From: Papilionanthe hookeriana x Papilionanthe teres
Lineage: Eukaryota > Streptophyta > Magnoliopsida > Asparagales > Orchidaceae
Direction: 5' to 3'
DNA: 64,000 bases
Assembly (NCBI GenBank): GCA_022702705.1
Contig: CM040423.1
Location: 40,197,392 to 40,261,391, forward strand
The translations under genes were made by a program, and so were the position numbers. The notes beneath the pieces are model-generated. The model saw only the letters and a program-made list of their open reading frames with translations, searched no databases and was not told the DNA's origin. Shown here piece by piece: positions 35,701 to 50,200 of the stretch; the first letter of the stretch is position 1; every line of letters begins with the position of its first letter.

Positions 35701-38204
35701 GGCCACAATTTGGGTCTGCACGAATGTGATTAATAGATGTTAACAACTCAGTTCATCTGCTACGCGGTTCTGGCTTCCCACATTGTGCTTAAGCGCAAAT
35801 TAAAATGAGCCTAGAAATTCCACCGAGATGATGTGTCGGCTCTTAAATTTGCTCTAACTGTTAAGGAATTTTAGGGCCTCGTGATCCATAAATAGTGTGA
35901 ACCATTCATTAATAAGTAACAACTCCAGTGGTCCAAAGCTCATACGATGGCATATAACTCTTTGTCGTAAGTCGAGTTTTCCTCCTAGACTCATTCAACT
36001 TCTCACTAAAAAAATGCAATGGCTCGGTATTGCTCCTATTCCCATGTCAGAGGCATCACATTCTACCTCGAAAAATTGGTTGAAGTCTGGTAATACTAGT
36101 ACGGGCACCTGAGTCACCCTTTCCTTCAGAATGTCAAAGTTGTCCTGTGCTGTTGTCGTTGTCCAAGCAAACTCCTTCCCTTTTAAAAGTTCTGTTAGAG
36201 GGGAGGCGATCGTGCTGAAATTCCTAATGAATCTCTGGAAGAATGATGCAAGCCCCAATAATTGTTTCAGCTCAGTGAACGACTGTGATGTAGTCCAGCT
36301 AATAATTGTCTCTATCATCACATGATCCATCTAAATTTTTGCACTAGATATGACGTAACCCAGAAATCATAATTGGCTGGTCATGAAATGACATTTCTTC
36401 GTATAGTTATATAGTTGCTCAGCTTACAGTACCTCGAATGTTTCCTTCAGGTGAAGTGATCCTTCTCCAATCGGTTGTATACTAGAATGTCGTCAAAGTA
36501 GACCACGACAAATTTTCCAATGCGAGCCCAAAATATATGGTTCATCAATCTCATGAAAGTGATGGGTGTGTTTGATAGACCGAAAGACATAATGTTCTAC
36601 TCATAAAGTCTATCATGTGTCTTGAAGGACTTTCACTTATCGTCTGGCCTCATCCGTTTTTGATGATACCAGCAGTGCAAGTCTGTCTTCGAGAAGATAG
36701 TGGCTTCGTGCAGCTAGTCTTCTTGATGTCCCGGCTATCGATGCACATGCGTCATGATCCGTCCTTTTTCGTACCATCAGAGGGTGGTGTTTTCTCTAAC
36801 TAACCCCCTTGCGATGAGATTCCACACCTGTCCATGTAGCTCTTCGTACTCCGTAGGCCTTAATCTGTAGGTTGGTTGGTTTGGTAATACCGATCCTGGT
36901 ATAAAATCTATGGCATGTTGGATGCCCCTTAGTGGTGGTAAACCCTCTGGCAGATTGTAGGCCATAACATCCCGAAAGTCCTGTAGTAGCAGTTGCAATA
37001 GTGTTGGTACCTCCATTTCCTCCTCGCTTCCCTCCGGGAGAACCACTACTAGTGTTATGGGGGCATCTCTAATTAACTGCAGGAAAGTGGTATGGGAAAC
37101 TAACGCTACCTCTGTATCACTCTCGCCTTTCGTATTCATACCTGATAGCAAAAGGAGATGTTTCCTGTTCTTCCTGAAAGAATAAATGTTCTTGAAACCG
37201 TCATATGTTGAGTCTTGCGATCGAACTGTCAAGGCTTACCCAACAAAAAGAGGCAAGCTTCCATAGAAACCACGTCGCACCATACTTGTTCTTATAGCTA
37301 GTCTCTAATAGAAAAGTCAACTAGGCACAGTTGATCTACACATATCTCATTTCCCTTTTTCAACCAGGTAGGGGAATATGACTGGGAACACTTTTGTCTG
37401 TCCAATTCCAACTTTTTCAACAAGAGCTTGGACACGACGTCTTGCAACTCCCACTGTCGATGATCAGGCTGCAAACCTTGCCCTTGACGATGCCCCTGGT
37501 GCGAAATTACTATGACTTAACCACTATTGGTCTTGTTATGTCTCGGACTGCAACACTTGTTGAACGACTAATGCTTCTCCCTCGTCTTTGTGGACCAAAA
37601 GCTCTTCATCTGAACTGTCCTCTGACACCTCATCAACATCCTCGACGGTGCCCTCATTTGTGACCGTAGTTGTGGCACCTAAAAAATTTCTTGGCAGGCA
37701 CTGTATTGGAGGAGCCACCTTTATCTGGCTTCTTCTCAATCTGATCTGCCTCATCAGTTCCTAGTTCGATTTTGGTATTTTCTATCGAGATACCCTTATA
37801 TGTTGTAGAAGCTACAGGTGACTGCTTAGCTGAAGATTGTGGTCTGCAGGACGAATGTTATCTACTCTGCTTCTGCTGTCTCTCCAACTTCAAGACTAGT
37901 GTTTGGACATCCCCTAATGTCCACTAAAACTACTGAATCGCACCTTGCGTCACTTCCGTTGAGCACCTTCTCAAATTTCAATACTAAGCTTGGTCTCTAC
38001 AACATCTACAACGTAGATGAGGGGTAGTGGAAATCTAGGAATATCTTGTGTAGAATTTGATTAGGGCAACCTAGAAAACCCTTGATTAGTTTATTCTCTT
38101 CCTATTTTATCTTATTTTATTTTTAATTTGTAATTATTTATTTGCCTAATTTAGATTAGATACATTTGGTAAGTTTGTAAATTAAGAGAGATTATTATTT
38201 CCAT

Positions 38205-38292
<88 letters not shown>

Positions 38293-41200
38293 ACCTGCAT
38301 GTAAGGAATACAATTAAGAGAGAATTACTCCTCTCTAAATCAGTTCTCTACAATGGTAAACGTTGTAAAACTGCAATTAAATGAAAAATATTATCGAAGT
38401 GTTAGGTGATAAATAGTCGATTGAGTGTTAAAATTAACATTCGACAAGACTAAAAATCATAAAACACATAATAGAAAATTATTACTGAAAAATCAATATT
38501 AGAAGAAAGCTGCAAGTGACAACTAACACAGATGTGTTGAAACAAAATAGATTTATGTGATTTGTAAAAGTAGACTGAAGGATAAAAGATGAAGAAATAA
38601 TGAAGGTAAATAAAATTAATATTTGAATGGTTAGAAAAAAGGGGGTAAGCCAACGAAATTTTTGGACTGAAGTTGTACAAAAAAAAAATGGACAGTAGCT
38701 TTATAAAATCATGCAGTACTCACACAGATGAATATAGGAAAAGAGCTCATAAATTGGCACCAAATAGTTGGGATCAATCTAATCATGACAATGATACAAG
38801 TTAGTTTAATACATCTTTTTTAATAAAAATGCATGCCTTGAACTTCGAAAAAGGATATTCATTCATTTCTCTTGGCATCGACAACCACTATAGCATATTA
38901 AAACTCAATGGAAGTTGAAAACCAAAATGGACATTCTGCGTCTACAATGTGCTTATACAAAGGAAGTTTTCAAGTTTTCACCAAAAACAAATCCCAGAGA
39001 GAAGAAGAGAAGACACATGTATTTGTTAGTGTTGCCGATACCATAAACACTACAAGTTAAAAAAAAAAAATTTCAACGGCAAAGTAATCAATCCTAAATA
39101 TTAAATGACCATTTTGGATCAGTTTTATTTTTAAATTTTTATAATGTGCTAGGATTTGATTTAAAATAAATTATACTTGGTATGTTAAAAATATTTTCTA
39201 TTTTTATTGCAATATTAAATAAATTGATTTAGATAGTGATGGCGCAATGACCTATAAGATAATGATAGCAGCGGCTAGTATAAAAATGGCTGGTAAAAAT
39301 GGCTGGCAGCAGGCTATGGCTAACAGCAGTGGTAGTTGTTTTTTAAAGTACTAACAATATTTTAAAGTTATCTCGAGTATTTTTAAAATAAGTAGATTTA
39401 TTTTTAGAAATAAAAATCAAAACTCGTAAAAAAAAAAACATATTAAAAAAACATGTTTAAAGAATCAAAAACCAAAATGATCTCAATCAGAACCTAAACC
39501 ACTCAAAACAATAGTTAAGGCCCTACCAAATTCAGTGTTGTGGACAAAAGTTAACCATCTAAACAAAACCAAATAAAGGAGATTCAGATGTTACATGTTT
39601 AAGCCAAAAATTTTAGATATTAAAGTTAATAATAACATTCACCCTGAATTTTTAAACAATTCTTAAAAGTTAACTCTCCGCTATTTCTCTCAACTCATGC
39701 AAATAGATGGCTCCAAATGGAAACAAAATACACGCATCCAAACTCATTAAAGTTCTATTGTTTTATTGAAGAGGAGGGTTATAAATGATACTTTTTAGCC
39801 CATTAAAATAAAGTAAAGCATACCTTAAGAAACAACTTGATGACAGCTTGAATAAATTCAAAGTTATTCTTGTAGGAAAGCTCATGGATGAAATAATCCA
39901 ATAACAATCCAATTGACTCCAATTCTGGTCTTTGATCTACGCTTTTATCATCATCATCAATTATTTGAAGAACACGAAGCTCCATATCAAGGGTAGACGG
40001 TGGTAAACCCTTAATATATTCTGTGAAAGCTGAAACTGCAACAGAGTGAATGAATCCATACAAGTTCAGCAAACTTACCAAAAAATGGAGAGATTGTGGA
40101 TCACTATGGCAATAGTGAACTAATAAAACTAGAAGGGGAATTTAAATACATACCACCCAATTCTTATGTATTTACATATGCAACACCTAAAATTTGCTTC
40201 TTTACATTTCTACCAGCCAAATCTTTCATAGCATATCAAAAATATCACTATTTTAACTTTTAAAAGTAAAATATATCTTTTTCATGCACAAGTAAGGTAC
40301 CATATATGTAAAGTTTGAAATTTAGATGTTAGATATGTTAATGCATAGGAATTGAGTGGCATGTATGTAAATCTTATAATAAACAAGAAGGCTGGTTATA
40401 AAATTTATAGTAAGTCTTCGTAATAAAAGAAAGGAAAAGACAGATGTAATGAAAAACAAATACAATAATATACTTCTCCACTATGCCTTTATTTAAGATA
40501 ATCAAAACTTGCAGGACTGTGCAAGTCATTTGAAACATCAAAATCTACATTACTTGAAACAAACAGATCTTTGAAAGGCCAATGACAAATTTGTCAAATT
40601 AAATAAATGTCTTCCTTGAAAAAATGCATCTATAAAGAAAATTAAAAACTTCGAAAGGCTTATGGACAAAAGAAAATATGTCACAAAAAAGTTACAGGCA
40701 TTTACATAGCACACAATGCTTATGTAATTACATATCTTACACCTAAACTTTCATATTTAGACACAGTGCTCAAATCTTTAATATCACATCAAAAATATCA
40801 CTATTATCACTTTTTAAAAGTGAAATACATATTTTCATGCATAGGTTTAAAGCACAAAAGTGCATGTATGGAAATATGAAAGTTTAGGTGTGAGATATGT
40901 AAATACGTAAGAATAGTGTGCTAGGTATGTGAATTTCCCAAAAAGTTACCAAGATGACAGAAACAACATCCTAATGAGCTGCCTATTTGCAATGTCAAAA
41001 TATACACGTGCATCTGAAAAAGATTTCAAGAAAAGTTAATTTCTCCTAAAACCTTGGGCCAAAAACAATGAAATCCATGTTTTTCCCTTCAGGGAAGTGA
41101 AATTGCTACCAAAATGTTGAATGCCGCATAATGCAAGTAAAGATGCGACAATGCATGGCATTTGTAAAGAAAATCTATAAATACACTTTAAAAAAATTAT

Positions 41201-44200
41201 TGATATGCTTACAATCTTTTGTATCTGCACAAGATTGCAATAACAAACAAAAAGGGGAGGATAGATCACGTTTTCTGATTTTTCGTGTCGGTTCTCCAGC
41301 TTGAGTATCTTTTGCATCACCATTTTCAACACCATTAGGCTGAAACAATATTTCTCCTGAAAGGGATGGTACAGAAGGCAAGAAAAAGGGTGCATTTTCT
41401 GGCTTCTTTGGAGGCTCGATTGGCTTGTTGCGGACCTGGAAGATATGAAGAATCAAGTAAAGCACAGAAATATTGTCAAAAAAAACTTGAAAGACCAAAA
41501 CTTTGAGTGCATATAATTTGTAACAAATACCATCAAATGAAAACAAAAGTTCCACAAAGTTTCACATTGAGTAAAGTGTCAATATTGTCCCCTAACTATT
41601 TAGATGGAATCATTTTAGTCCCTGAGTTTATAAAAGTACTAAATTAGCCTCGAAACTGTTTTAATATTAAAACAGTCTACACTAAGAACTATTTCAACAA
41701 ATTAAAAGAGTATGTGAACTAATTGACACTTTTATAAACAATGGGAATTATGACCCCCCTGCAAAATGTCAAGACTATTTTGACACTTCTCGTTTCTTAT
41801 AAAAAAACACACCCAGAAATAAAGTAAGTTACAAACCTTTATAATATCTAAATTAGTAAGATTTTGCCACTGGCTCTTTGGGAGCAAAGAAAGAGTTACA
41901 AGATCTGGTATTTGGTGATCAAAATGTGGTCCATAAAAATCTTTAATTATGTCATTTTGATTTCCCAAATCACTATGGATTACTTCTCCTTTATCATCGC
42001 CTCCATCTTCAGATCTTTGTTTTGAAGAAACAGATGGCATCTGAACATTTCTAACTTGTTTCCCACTTGCATAGGAGTCAACATCCAACGATCCGGAGAA
42101 CAATACCTGATTAACCCTACATAAAAGAGCAATTAAAATCTTTTCTAAATGAAAAAACTTGAATAACTTCTGATTGAAAAAAACTTCAACAAAAATTATA
42201 AAAACATGACATCAAAATGAAAAGGCTTCAACATTAATTGAAATTTTATGCATGTTCATGAACATATTTGTTTGTTACTGAACAGATAGTTATCTTATAA
42301 ATGGATAAAATAGTTATTTAATGATAACTTTATTTCCTGTTTGAGTACACCTATCATTTTCCTCATCTCACGAGCTTCAAATATGCGAATATTGCTGGTA
42401 TAAGATGGAAAATTTGTGTCAAACTCTAAATTGATAATTAAAAGCTAAACTAATTTTTTATTAGCATTTCAAATTTACAAAATATTAGAAATAATGTAAA
42501 GTAAATATGTGAATTGATGAAAATTTATGATGCATGATTAAATCATTAACATCTTATATATAGTTAGGCTTGATTATGGCTCATACTCAATAAGAAACTA
42601 GTCAATAGGATTGAACAAGATTTTAAAACTATACATATTCAAGCTTGACTCTAACTACTTATGTTAAGATAGGCGGAGGTAGACCTACGAAGACTTGGGC
42701 TTATTGTATAAAAAATGATCTTAATCTATTAGAATTAAATGAAAATATGACACTAAATCGGACGCAATGAAGAAAAAGGCTTTGTTGTTGTTGTTGGTTG
42801 TTGTTGTTGTTGTTGTTGATTTACATACATACCATCCAATTCCTATGTATTTACATATTTAACACCTAAACTTTACCTTTTACAAGTATACCACCCAAAT
42901 CTTCCATATCACATCAAAAGTACTGCCATTTGAAATTTTAAAAGGTGAAATAAACCGCTTCATGAACAGGTAAAGTGGCCTGAATGTAAAATCGAAGCTT
43001 AGGCGATGGATATGTAAATACATAAGATTGAGTGGTATGCATGTAAATCTTCTAAAAAGAAATGAGTGAGCTTGAAAAAAAAAATAGTACTTAGCGTGAT
43101 TCAGCACATTTACAACCTAAAGTCTTGCCCTCATTACAAACTAACAAAAAATGATCTGCTATTGTCACTGACTATTATCTATTGCCACTAAACTAATTTA
43201 ACAAAGCAAACAAATGAAAAATAAATAAATACATACCACAGAAATCTTATGAACTTACATATCTAACATATAAACATTCATCTTTACATGCATACCACTC
43301 AAATCATTAACACAACATCAAAAATGCCAAGTCAATATCTTTTGAAAAGTGAAATACACATCTTCATGCATAAATTATGACACCAATGTTAAGTGTAAGT
43401 ATCAAACTTTGGTGTAAATACATAATTGTGTAGTGTGTATGTAAATTTCCCAAAAAAAATAATTACCAAAGGTAGACACCATTTTGATCAACATGAGAAG
43501 TTGCCAACATGTCCATAGAAGGAGACAGAGAAATTGCTGTTATAGATACATCTACAGACAGAGCATCTATCTGTCTAGCCAAGATGACATCCCAAATTCT
43601 AAGACTTCCATCCATGCTAGAGGATAAAAGCCATTTTCCGTCGTCACTGAAACACAAGTCAGTAATGCGGTCTGTGTGTCCTTCAAACTCACGAACCATT
43701 AGAAGCGACATAACATCAAACACACGTAGAACCATGTCATCTGCTACCGTTGCCAGAAGACCTGCAAAAATCGTAAGAACGAATTTAACAAAGGAATAAA
43801 ATGCCAAACTAGTCTCCCGACTGTCTATATAGTCCTTTTAGTCCTAGAGTTTATAGAAGTGTCAAAGTAAGTAATCCCCAAACTTTAAATTGGGGCTGAA
43901 ATAGACCACTGTGGGGATTTTTTAACTCATATTAAAAGAGCCAAGGGGCTAAATTGGTACATTTATAAAATCTGGGACTAAAATGAACCCGTGCAAAGAG
44001 TCGAGGGACTATTTTGACAATTTCTTTTTAAAAACGAAAGTTTTCCATGGGGATCTATCGGGTTATCATGCACGACTAGAAATGAAGTAATCGTGCTCAT
44101 TTTTATCCAATTATAATTCCCAACTAGAGTTTATGGCAAGCACTTCTATTTTTCTAACTTTTTTTAAGAGAGTTACATGAATCGATGACATTCTTATAAC

Positions 44201-47200
44201 AACTAGTATAAGAGTGATAAAAAAGAACTGGAAGATATGAAACACAAACGAAGGTTTCGGAGAGCATGTAAATAACAAGCCCAAAAGTGTGGAGGTTGAT
44301 GCATTACCATTTGTTCTTTGATACACCATCTTTGTAACAGATCGACCAACCTCCCACCTCGATTTTACTTTACACCCTTTGAAATCCCATAACTGCATGT
44401 TTAGTAATAGCTTACAACGATGAGAATTAGGAGAAAATTTCAGAATGAATAGAGTAATTGCACATTAATTCAGCTGAAAAAAAGGCATACCTGCACTTGA
44501 AAGCATTTAAAACAAATGGCATTTACACATATATCACCCAATTCTCATGTAATGAAAAATCTAACACATAAAATTTGCATTTTACACTTACGCCAGACAA
44601 ATCTTTCATATCAAATAAAAAATACCACTACTTTAAATTTTAAAACGTGAAATAAGCCTTCTCACGATTAGGCAAGGTGGCATATATGTAAAAAATTGAA
44701 GCTTAGGTGTTAGATATGTGGATACATAAGAATCCAGAGGTATGTATGTAAATCTTCCTTAAAACAATTACAGCATTAACAGTTATTACCAATATGCCAT
44801 GGCTCCAGGAACCATAAATCAGTGAAATAAAAGAGAAGACAACAAAGAGAATCAAAGGAAGAAAAGAACAAGAGCAGCAACAAAAGAAGATAATTAAACA
44901 TATACTGATTGGCTGTCACAAAGATCTAGAAAACAAAGTGAACAAATCTATAATTTACTAGAAATGGCGGTCATATTGGCAAAAGCCAAATTGAGTGCAG
45001 CAGCATTAAGTGTAATAAATCAAGAAAAATAATGTTAATAGTTTAAACAAAATCTTTCAAGGAGTGAGCACGAGTAACGGGGAGAGCGGGTGTTAAGATT
45101 AAACTTCATCTTCAAACACAGTAATTGGGGCATTTGTTCAGAAGATCAACAATGGCAGAGGTTTAAATAGAATACCAAATGAGAATAGCAAACAATTATG
45201 AATAGCACAAGCCTCGACAAAAATTATGATAAAGAAATAATATGTCAGATTACGATACTTGAAAGGCTACCAATACATGTATGTATGTATGTATGTATGT
45301 ATGTATCGCCGACTTCTCCTCCGCTCTACTAGGGTTTCGCCTCATGGCGAACCCTAGCGTCTGTTGTACTCTTCACGTCTGCTACGGTACTCCTAGCATC
45401 GCACCCCCAGCTTCGTCTTGGTCGAGTGGAGCGTCTTGTTCGTCGTATCCGGTGGAAGAGCTCGCGTCGTTCACCCTGCAGTCGTGTTGAGCCGCTCGTC
45501 TGCTCGCGGCGCTATAGGTTTCGTGTCGAGTTGCTCGACTGGTTTCGACGTCTGCAGCGCTCGACTCCCTGCGTCTCCCTTTGCTTCGTTTGGAGCTTCA
45601 CTCGCTTTGCTTGTGGGTTATACTCCGCAAACCTACAGGTCCACAGCTCCTCCGTTAGTGATCCTGCAGCAAGCTTTAAGTGATTTGCGCACCTTGTCTG
45701 CGACATTTGCGCCGCCGCAGCAATGGCCTCGGGACGTTCTTACGCCGGCGATAACCCCGCTCACGCCCCTTCACAGTCCAACATGTTCCCGTAGAGATTC
45801 CACGATGCATTCCCGCAAGGCGTTGAAACCGGGTTTCTCAAAAAAGTTTCTCGTAAAGACGGCAAACCTGCAATAAGAGATCTTCATCCTAGCTGCACCC
45901 TGTCGGTTGTTTCTAATAGGTAAATTCTCTACGGTAACCCTAAACTCGAACTGATCCGTAAGGAATTTGAGCAAATAAAGCTGAATGGAAGTTGGAAGAT
46001 TGGAAGACTGGATGGTCGGCACGTTCTCATCCAATTGACGAATGATGGAGATTACACCAGTGTTTGCCTAGAAGAACACTTCGCATAGACAATCGGGTGA
46101 TGAAGGTGCTGAAATGGACAGTGGATTTTGACCATCGCACTGAACCTCCCATCATTCCTGTTTGGTTACGCTTCCCAGATTTGCAGGTTCACTTTTACGA
46201 TCAAGAGCTTCTATATACTTTTGCAAAGATATATGGCAAACCACTCCAAACTGATCCACCTACAGAAAATCTAACCAGACCTTCTGAGGCTAGAATATTG
46301 ATAGAACGGGACATTATGTCACCCTTTCCGAAAGAGATATGGATTGGTACACAGCATCAAGGTTTTTGGAAACCAGTAGAACTTGAACAGATACCTCTTT
46401 ACTGCATCCACTGTCGTATGTTTGGACACTCTCACCAGCAGTGTTACCATCTGCATCCGAATCTCAAACCTCCACGTACAAATGTTACTGGGCCACACAT
46501 TCCTGCGACGGATATATCATCTTCCTCACTACCTGTGATACCTACTGCAACACCCACGCCGGTCATGGTGCAAAAGTCTAATGATACTGATTCTAAGCAG
46601 GCTGATAAGAATCAATTGTTGGAGTGTTCAGTGGTTGTACCTAGAAGGCAGGATGCGGTCGCTGCCCCTTCTTCTCAGCCTTCTTCTCTTGGAGTAGCAA
46701 CAACTGTGGAGGGTGCTCAGGCTTCCCTCCCTAACGTAATTGAACATAGGAAAGAAGCGAACATTCACATTCTGAGGACGGAAAATGTGCATACTACTAC
46801 CGAGGGTGAATCACTGTCAAACAGTAGCTTTGTTACTGCTACTACACAAACATTGGAACACATCGCTGCAACTATCTTTCCTCCTATGGTTCAGACTGAC
46901 AAATCTTCTGAAGAAGAATGGCAAGTGTATACCTCTCGGCGGAAGAAGGTTGGGGGTACTATCCAACTTGAGAATTTAATGGATGATATTTTGGTCTCCC
47001 CTGGCAATGGAGAAACACTCCAGAGTTTGATTTCTGGATGCGCTACAAAAACCAGGGGCAGAGGGAAGCCTTGGCGATCTCGTCCTTTTTAGTTAATTGT
47101 TTCTCTTTTGTACCGCTCTGTTTGAGCTCTATTTGTTTTTTGTTTCTTATGAGTCGAGCTCAATTTTTTAGGTCCTCTCATACTACTTGTTTTGTACCCC

Positions 47201-50200
47201 TTTTATTTCAATGAAATAGGCCTTAGGGCTTATATATATATTTGTTTGCGTGTGTGAACTTTTGAAAATAAAGTTTGATACTTTCATTAAAAGAAGAATG
47301 GGTATAAATACATATTACAATACTAAAATAAACGGAAAGACAAATTCAGAAATAGACCACAAAGGAAATACATAAATATGAAAACAGGATCAAATAATGA
47401 CTAATAATTGTTGCAGCAATAATATGTTAATAATTCTTATACTCCCCCTCAAGTTGATGCATAGATATTCATCATGTTCAACTTGGATTTGAAGTCATCA
47501 AATAACGACAGAGGAAGATTCTTGATAAGGATATCTGCTAATTGAACACTGGATGGAAAAAATGGAACACAAATCTCCCCTGAATCGAGCTTCTCCTTAA
47601 TGAAGTGTTGGTCAATCTCAACATGATTGGTGCAATCATGCTAGGACGAATTATGAGCAATGCTAATAGCATCTTTATTATCATAGAACGGTTGTACATA
47701 AGTAGAGCATAATGCATAACCAGAGAGCTTCACACACACCTAAGGACATGGAGCGAAACTCGGCATCAACACTGCTCTGGGCCAGAACAGACTGTTTTTT
47801 GATTTTCCATGTGATAGGATTTCACCACATGAATGAGCAATATCCCGAGGTACATCACCAATAATAGATGGACCCGACCTAATCAACATCCATATAAACA
47901 ACAATAGATCGAGAGATGTGGTGCGAAGAAAGAGCTTTTTAAATAGTGGAGGATCATATGGACAGTTTTGAGATGGTGCTCATAAGGTTTATGCATGAAT
48001 TGAATCACCAAACCAAACACGTGGCAAATATCAGGCCGACAATGGGTGAGGTAAATGAGTTTCCCACAAAACATTGGTAGTGAGTCTTGTTCACCGGAAC
48101 TGCATTGGAAACATCATATATTTTCTCATTATGATCCATTGAGATGGCCACAATTTTGCAAAGCAGAAGGTTACTTTTTGACAATAGGTCAAGTACATAT
48201 TTGTGTTGAGCAGACAAATGTCCCGAGATGACTGAGCAACTTTCAAGCCTAAAAAGTGCTGGAGTGAATTCAAGTCTTTCATTTCAAAAGAAGTGGCAGG
48301 AATGTCTTTCAGAGGAATGCACAATATCGTCAATATACATGATAAAGATAGCAATTTGGTCACTAGAGGAATGTCGAAAAAAGAGAGTATGCTCTGATTG
48401 CGATTAAGAAATTTTATGGCCCACTACCACCTTTGTGAATTTGTCGAACCAGACCCTTGGGTATTGCTTCAGTTCGTATAAGGACTTCCGCAGTCGATAA
48501 AATTTGCCCCCCGAGAAGAAGTGAAGCCAAAGTCGATAAAACTTGAATTGATATTTTAAAATGTATCAAGATGGAGTAAAAGATTTTGAAGGTGACAACA
48601 ACTTCAGATTTATCTTTTAAGACATAGACCCACGTCATTCGAGTGTGGTTATCAATCAAGGTGAGGAACCAAAATTTATTAGTATAGCTAGGAGCATGAG
48701 AGAGTCCCCATAAGTCACTGTGAATAAGTGAAAAAGGAGTGGAGGCGTGTAAGAGTGGGGTGAATATGGAACACAATGATGCTTAGCTAATTAACAAATC
48801 TCAGATTTAAATCTAGCAAGATTTTTATTAGTAAACATATATGGACACAATTGCTTTAAAGATTGAAAAGAATGTAACAACATAATAGGACATTCAATGG
48901 ATCTAAAAAAATGCAACTACTGGAGGGCAAGCCCTCATTCTCCGTGTCTTTCTCTTGGAATAAGTAGAGCCCGACTACCTCTTAGCAATTCTAATTATCA
49001 TTCCCGAACGACGATCCTGAAAGACACAAACATCAGAAAAAAATGAGCAACACAATGAATGTCATGTGACAACTTACTGACATATAAAAGATTACACTTC
49101 AACAAAGGAACATTTAACACAGATTTTAGAGTTAGACCGACTGTTAATACAATAGACCATTTATCAACAATTATTTAATAAACCATCAGCAATTTTAACT
49201 GTTTCTTTCCCGAGGCATGGATAAATTGTCGAAAAAGCTTAAAGGCATCCATTCATATGGTCTGTGGCACCTGAATAAATAATTCATAGACTATAAAAGG
49301 CAAATGAGGTGAGCATCATAGGAATGGTACCTTGACGGACGTGAGAGGTAGAACGGTCGGAAGAGAGATGATTGGATCCAAGCAGCTTGATTAATTGCTC
49401 CATCTAACTTTTAAGAGAGTTTGGTGATTCTAGAGTGTTTCAGATGGGAGTTGGTTGTACCTTAGTAGATTCATATGTCGTAGTAAGGCCCTTGGCAGAG
49501 GAAGATATAGTTGAAAGCTTGTATGTCGGTTTCCCATGTAGTTTCCAACACTTGTCTCAAGTATGGTTGGGTTTGAGACAATAATCACAAGTGGACCCAG
49601 TAGTTCAAGATGGCATGGACAAGTGTTGAGTACTACTAGTAGCCAAGGAAGATAATTCTAATGAAGTCGAGGTGTCGAGCATGACAATTCTCCAACTTTT
49701 TTCACGTCGAATTTTTGTGAAAGCAGAAGAATTGGAAGGAAGTGGATCTCGGCCAAGCATACGGCCCCCGACTTCATTTAAGTCTTTGTTAAGGCCTACT
49801 AGAAATTTGAATATGAGATCTTTTTTTCACAGTTTATTGAAATAGGGAAATATCGGTTGGAGATTCTCATGTGTAATTATAATAGAGATCACATTCCATC
49901 CATAAAGCCACAAAATCATTATAGTACTGAGTCACAATCCTAGATCCTTGTTTCGTATCGCGGATCTTTTTGGAAACCTCATAAAGTTAGCCTAAGTGTC
50001 ATATATCTAAATAGGTATCCCGAACTACAGTCCATAGAGCATTGGCAGAAGGAAGAAACATACATAAACGACCAATCACAGTCTCCATGGAGTTAATCAG
50101 CCGCGACATGACCATAGAATTCTCCACTTCCCACGCTTCATACTTAGGGTGAGTTTTAAGAGGTTCACTAATCGTTCACATGAGATGCCCGAATTTCCCT

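Noticed and set aside
42783..42819. CRISPR-like or regulatory (TTG)n array
   Set aside because: It is the simple-repeat tail of an RTE LINE fragment and has no spacers.
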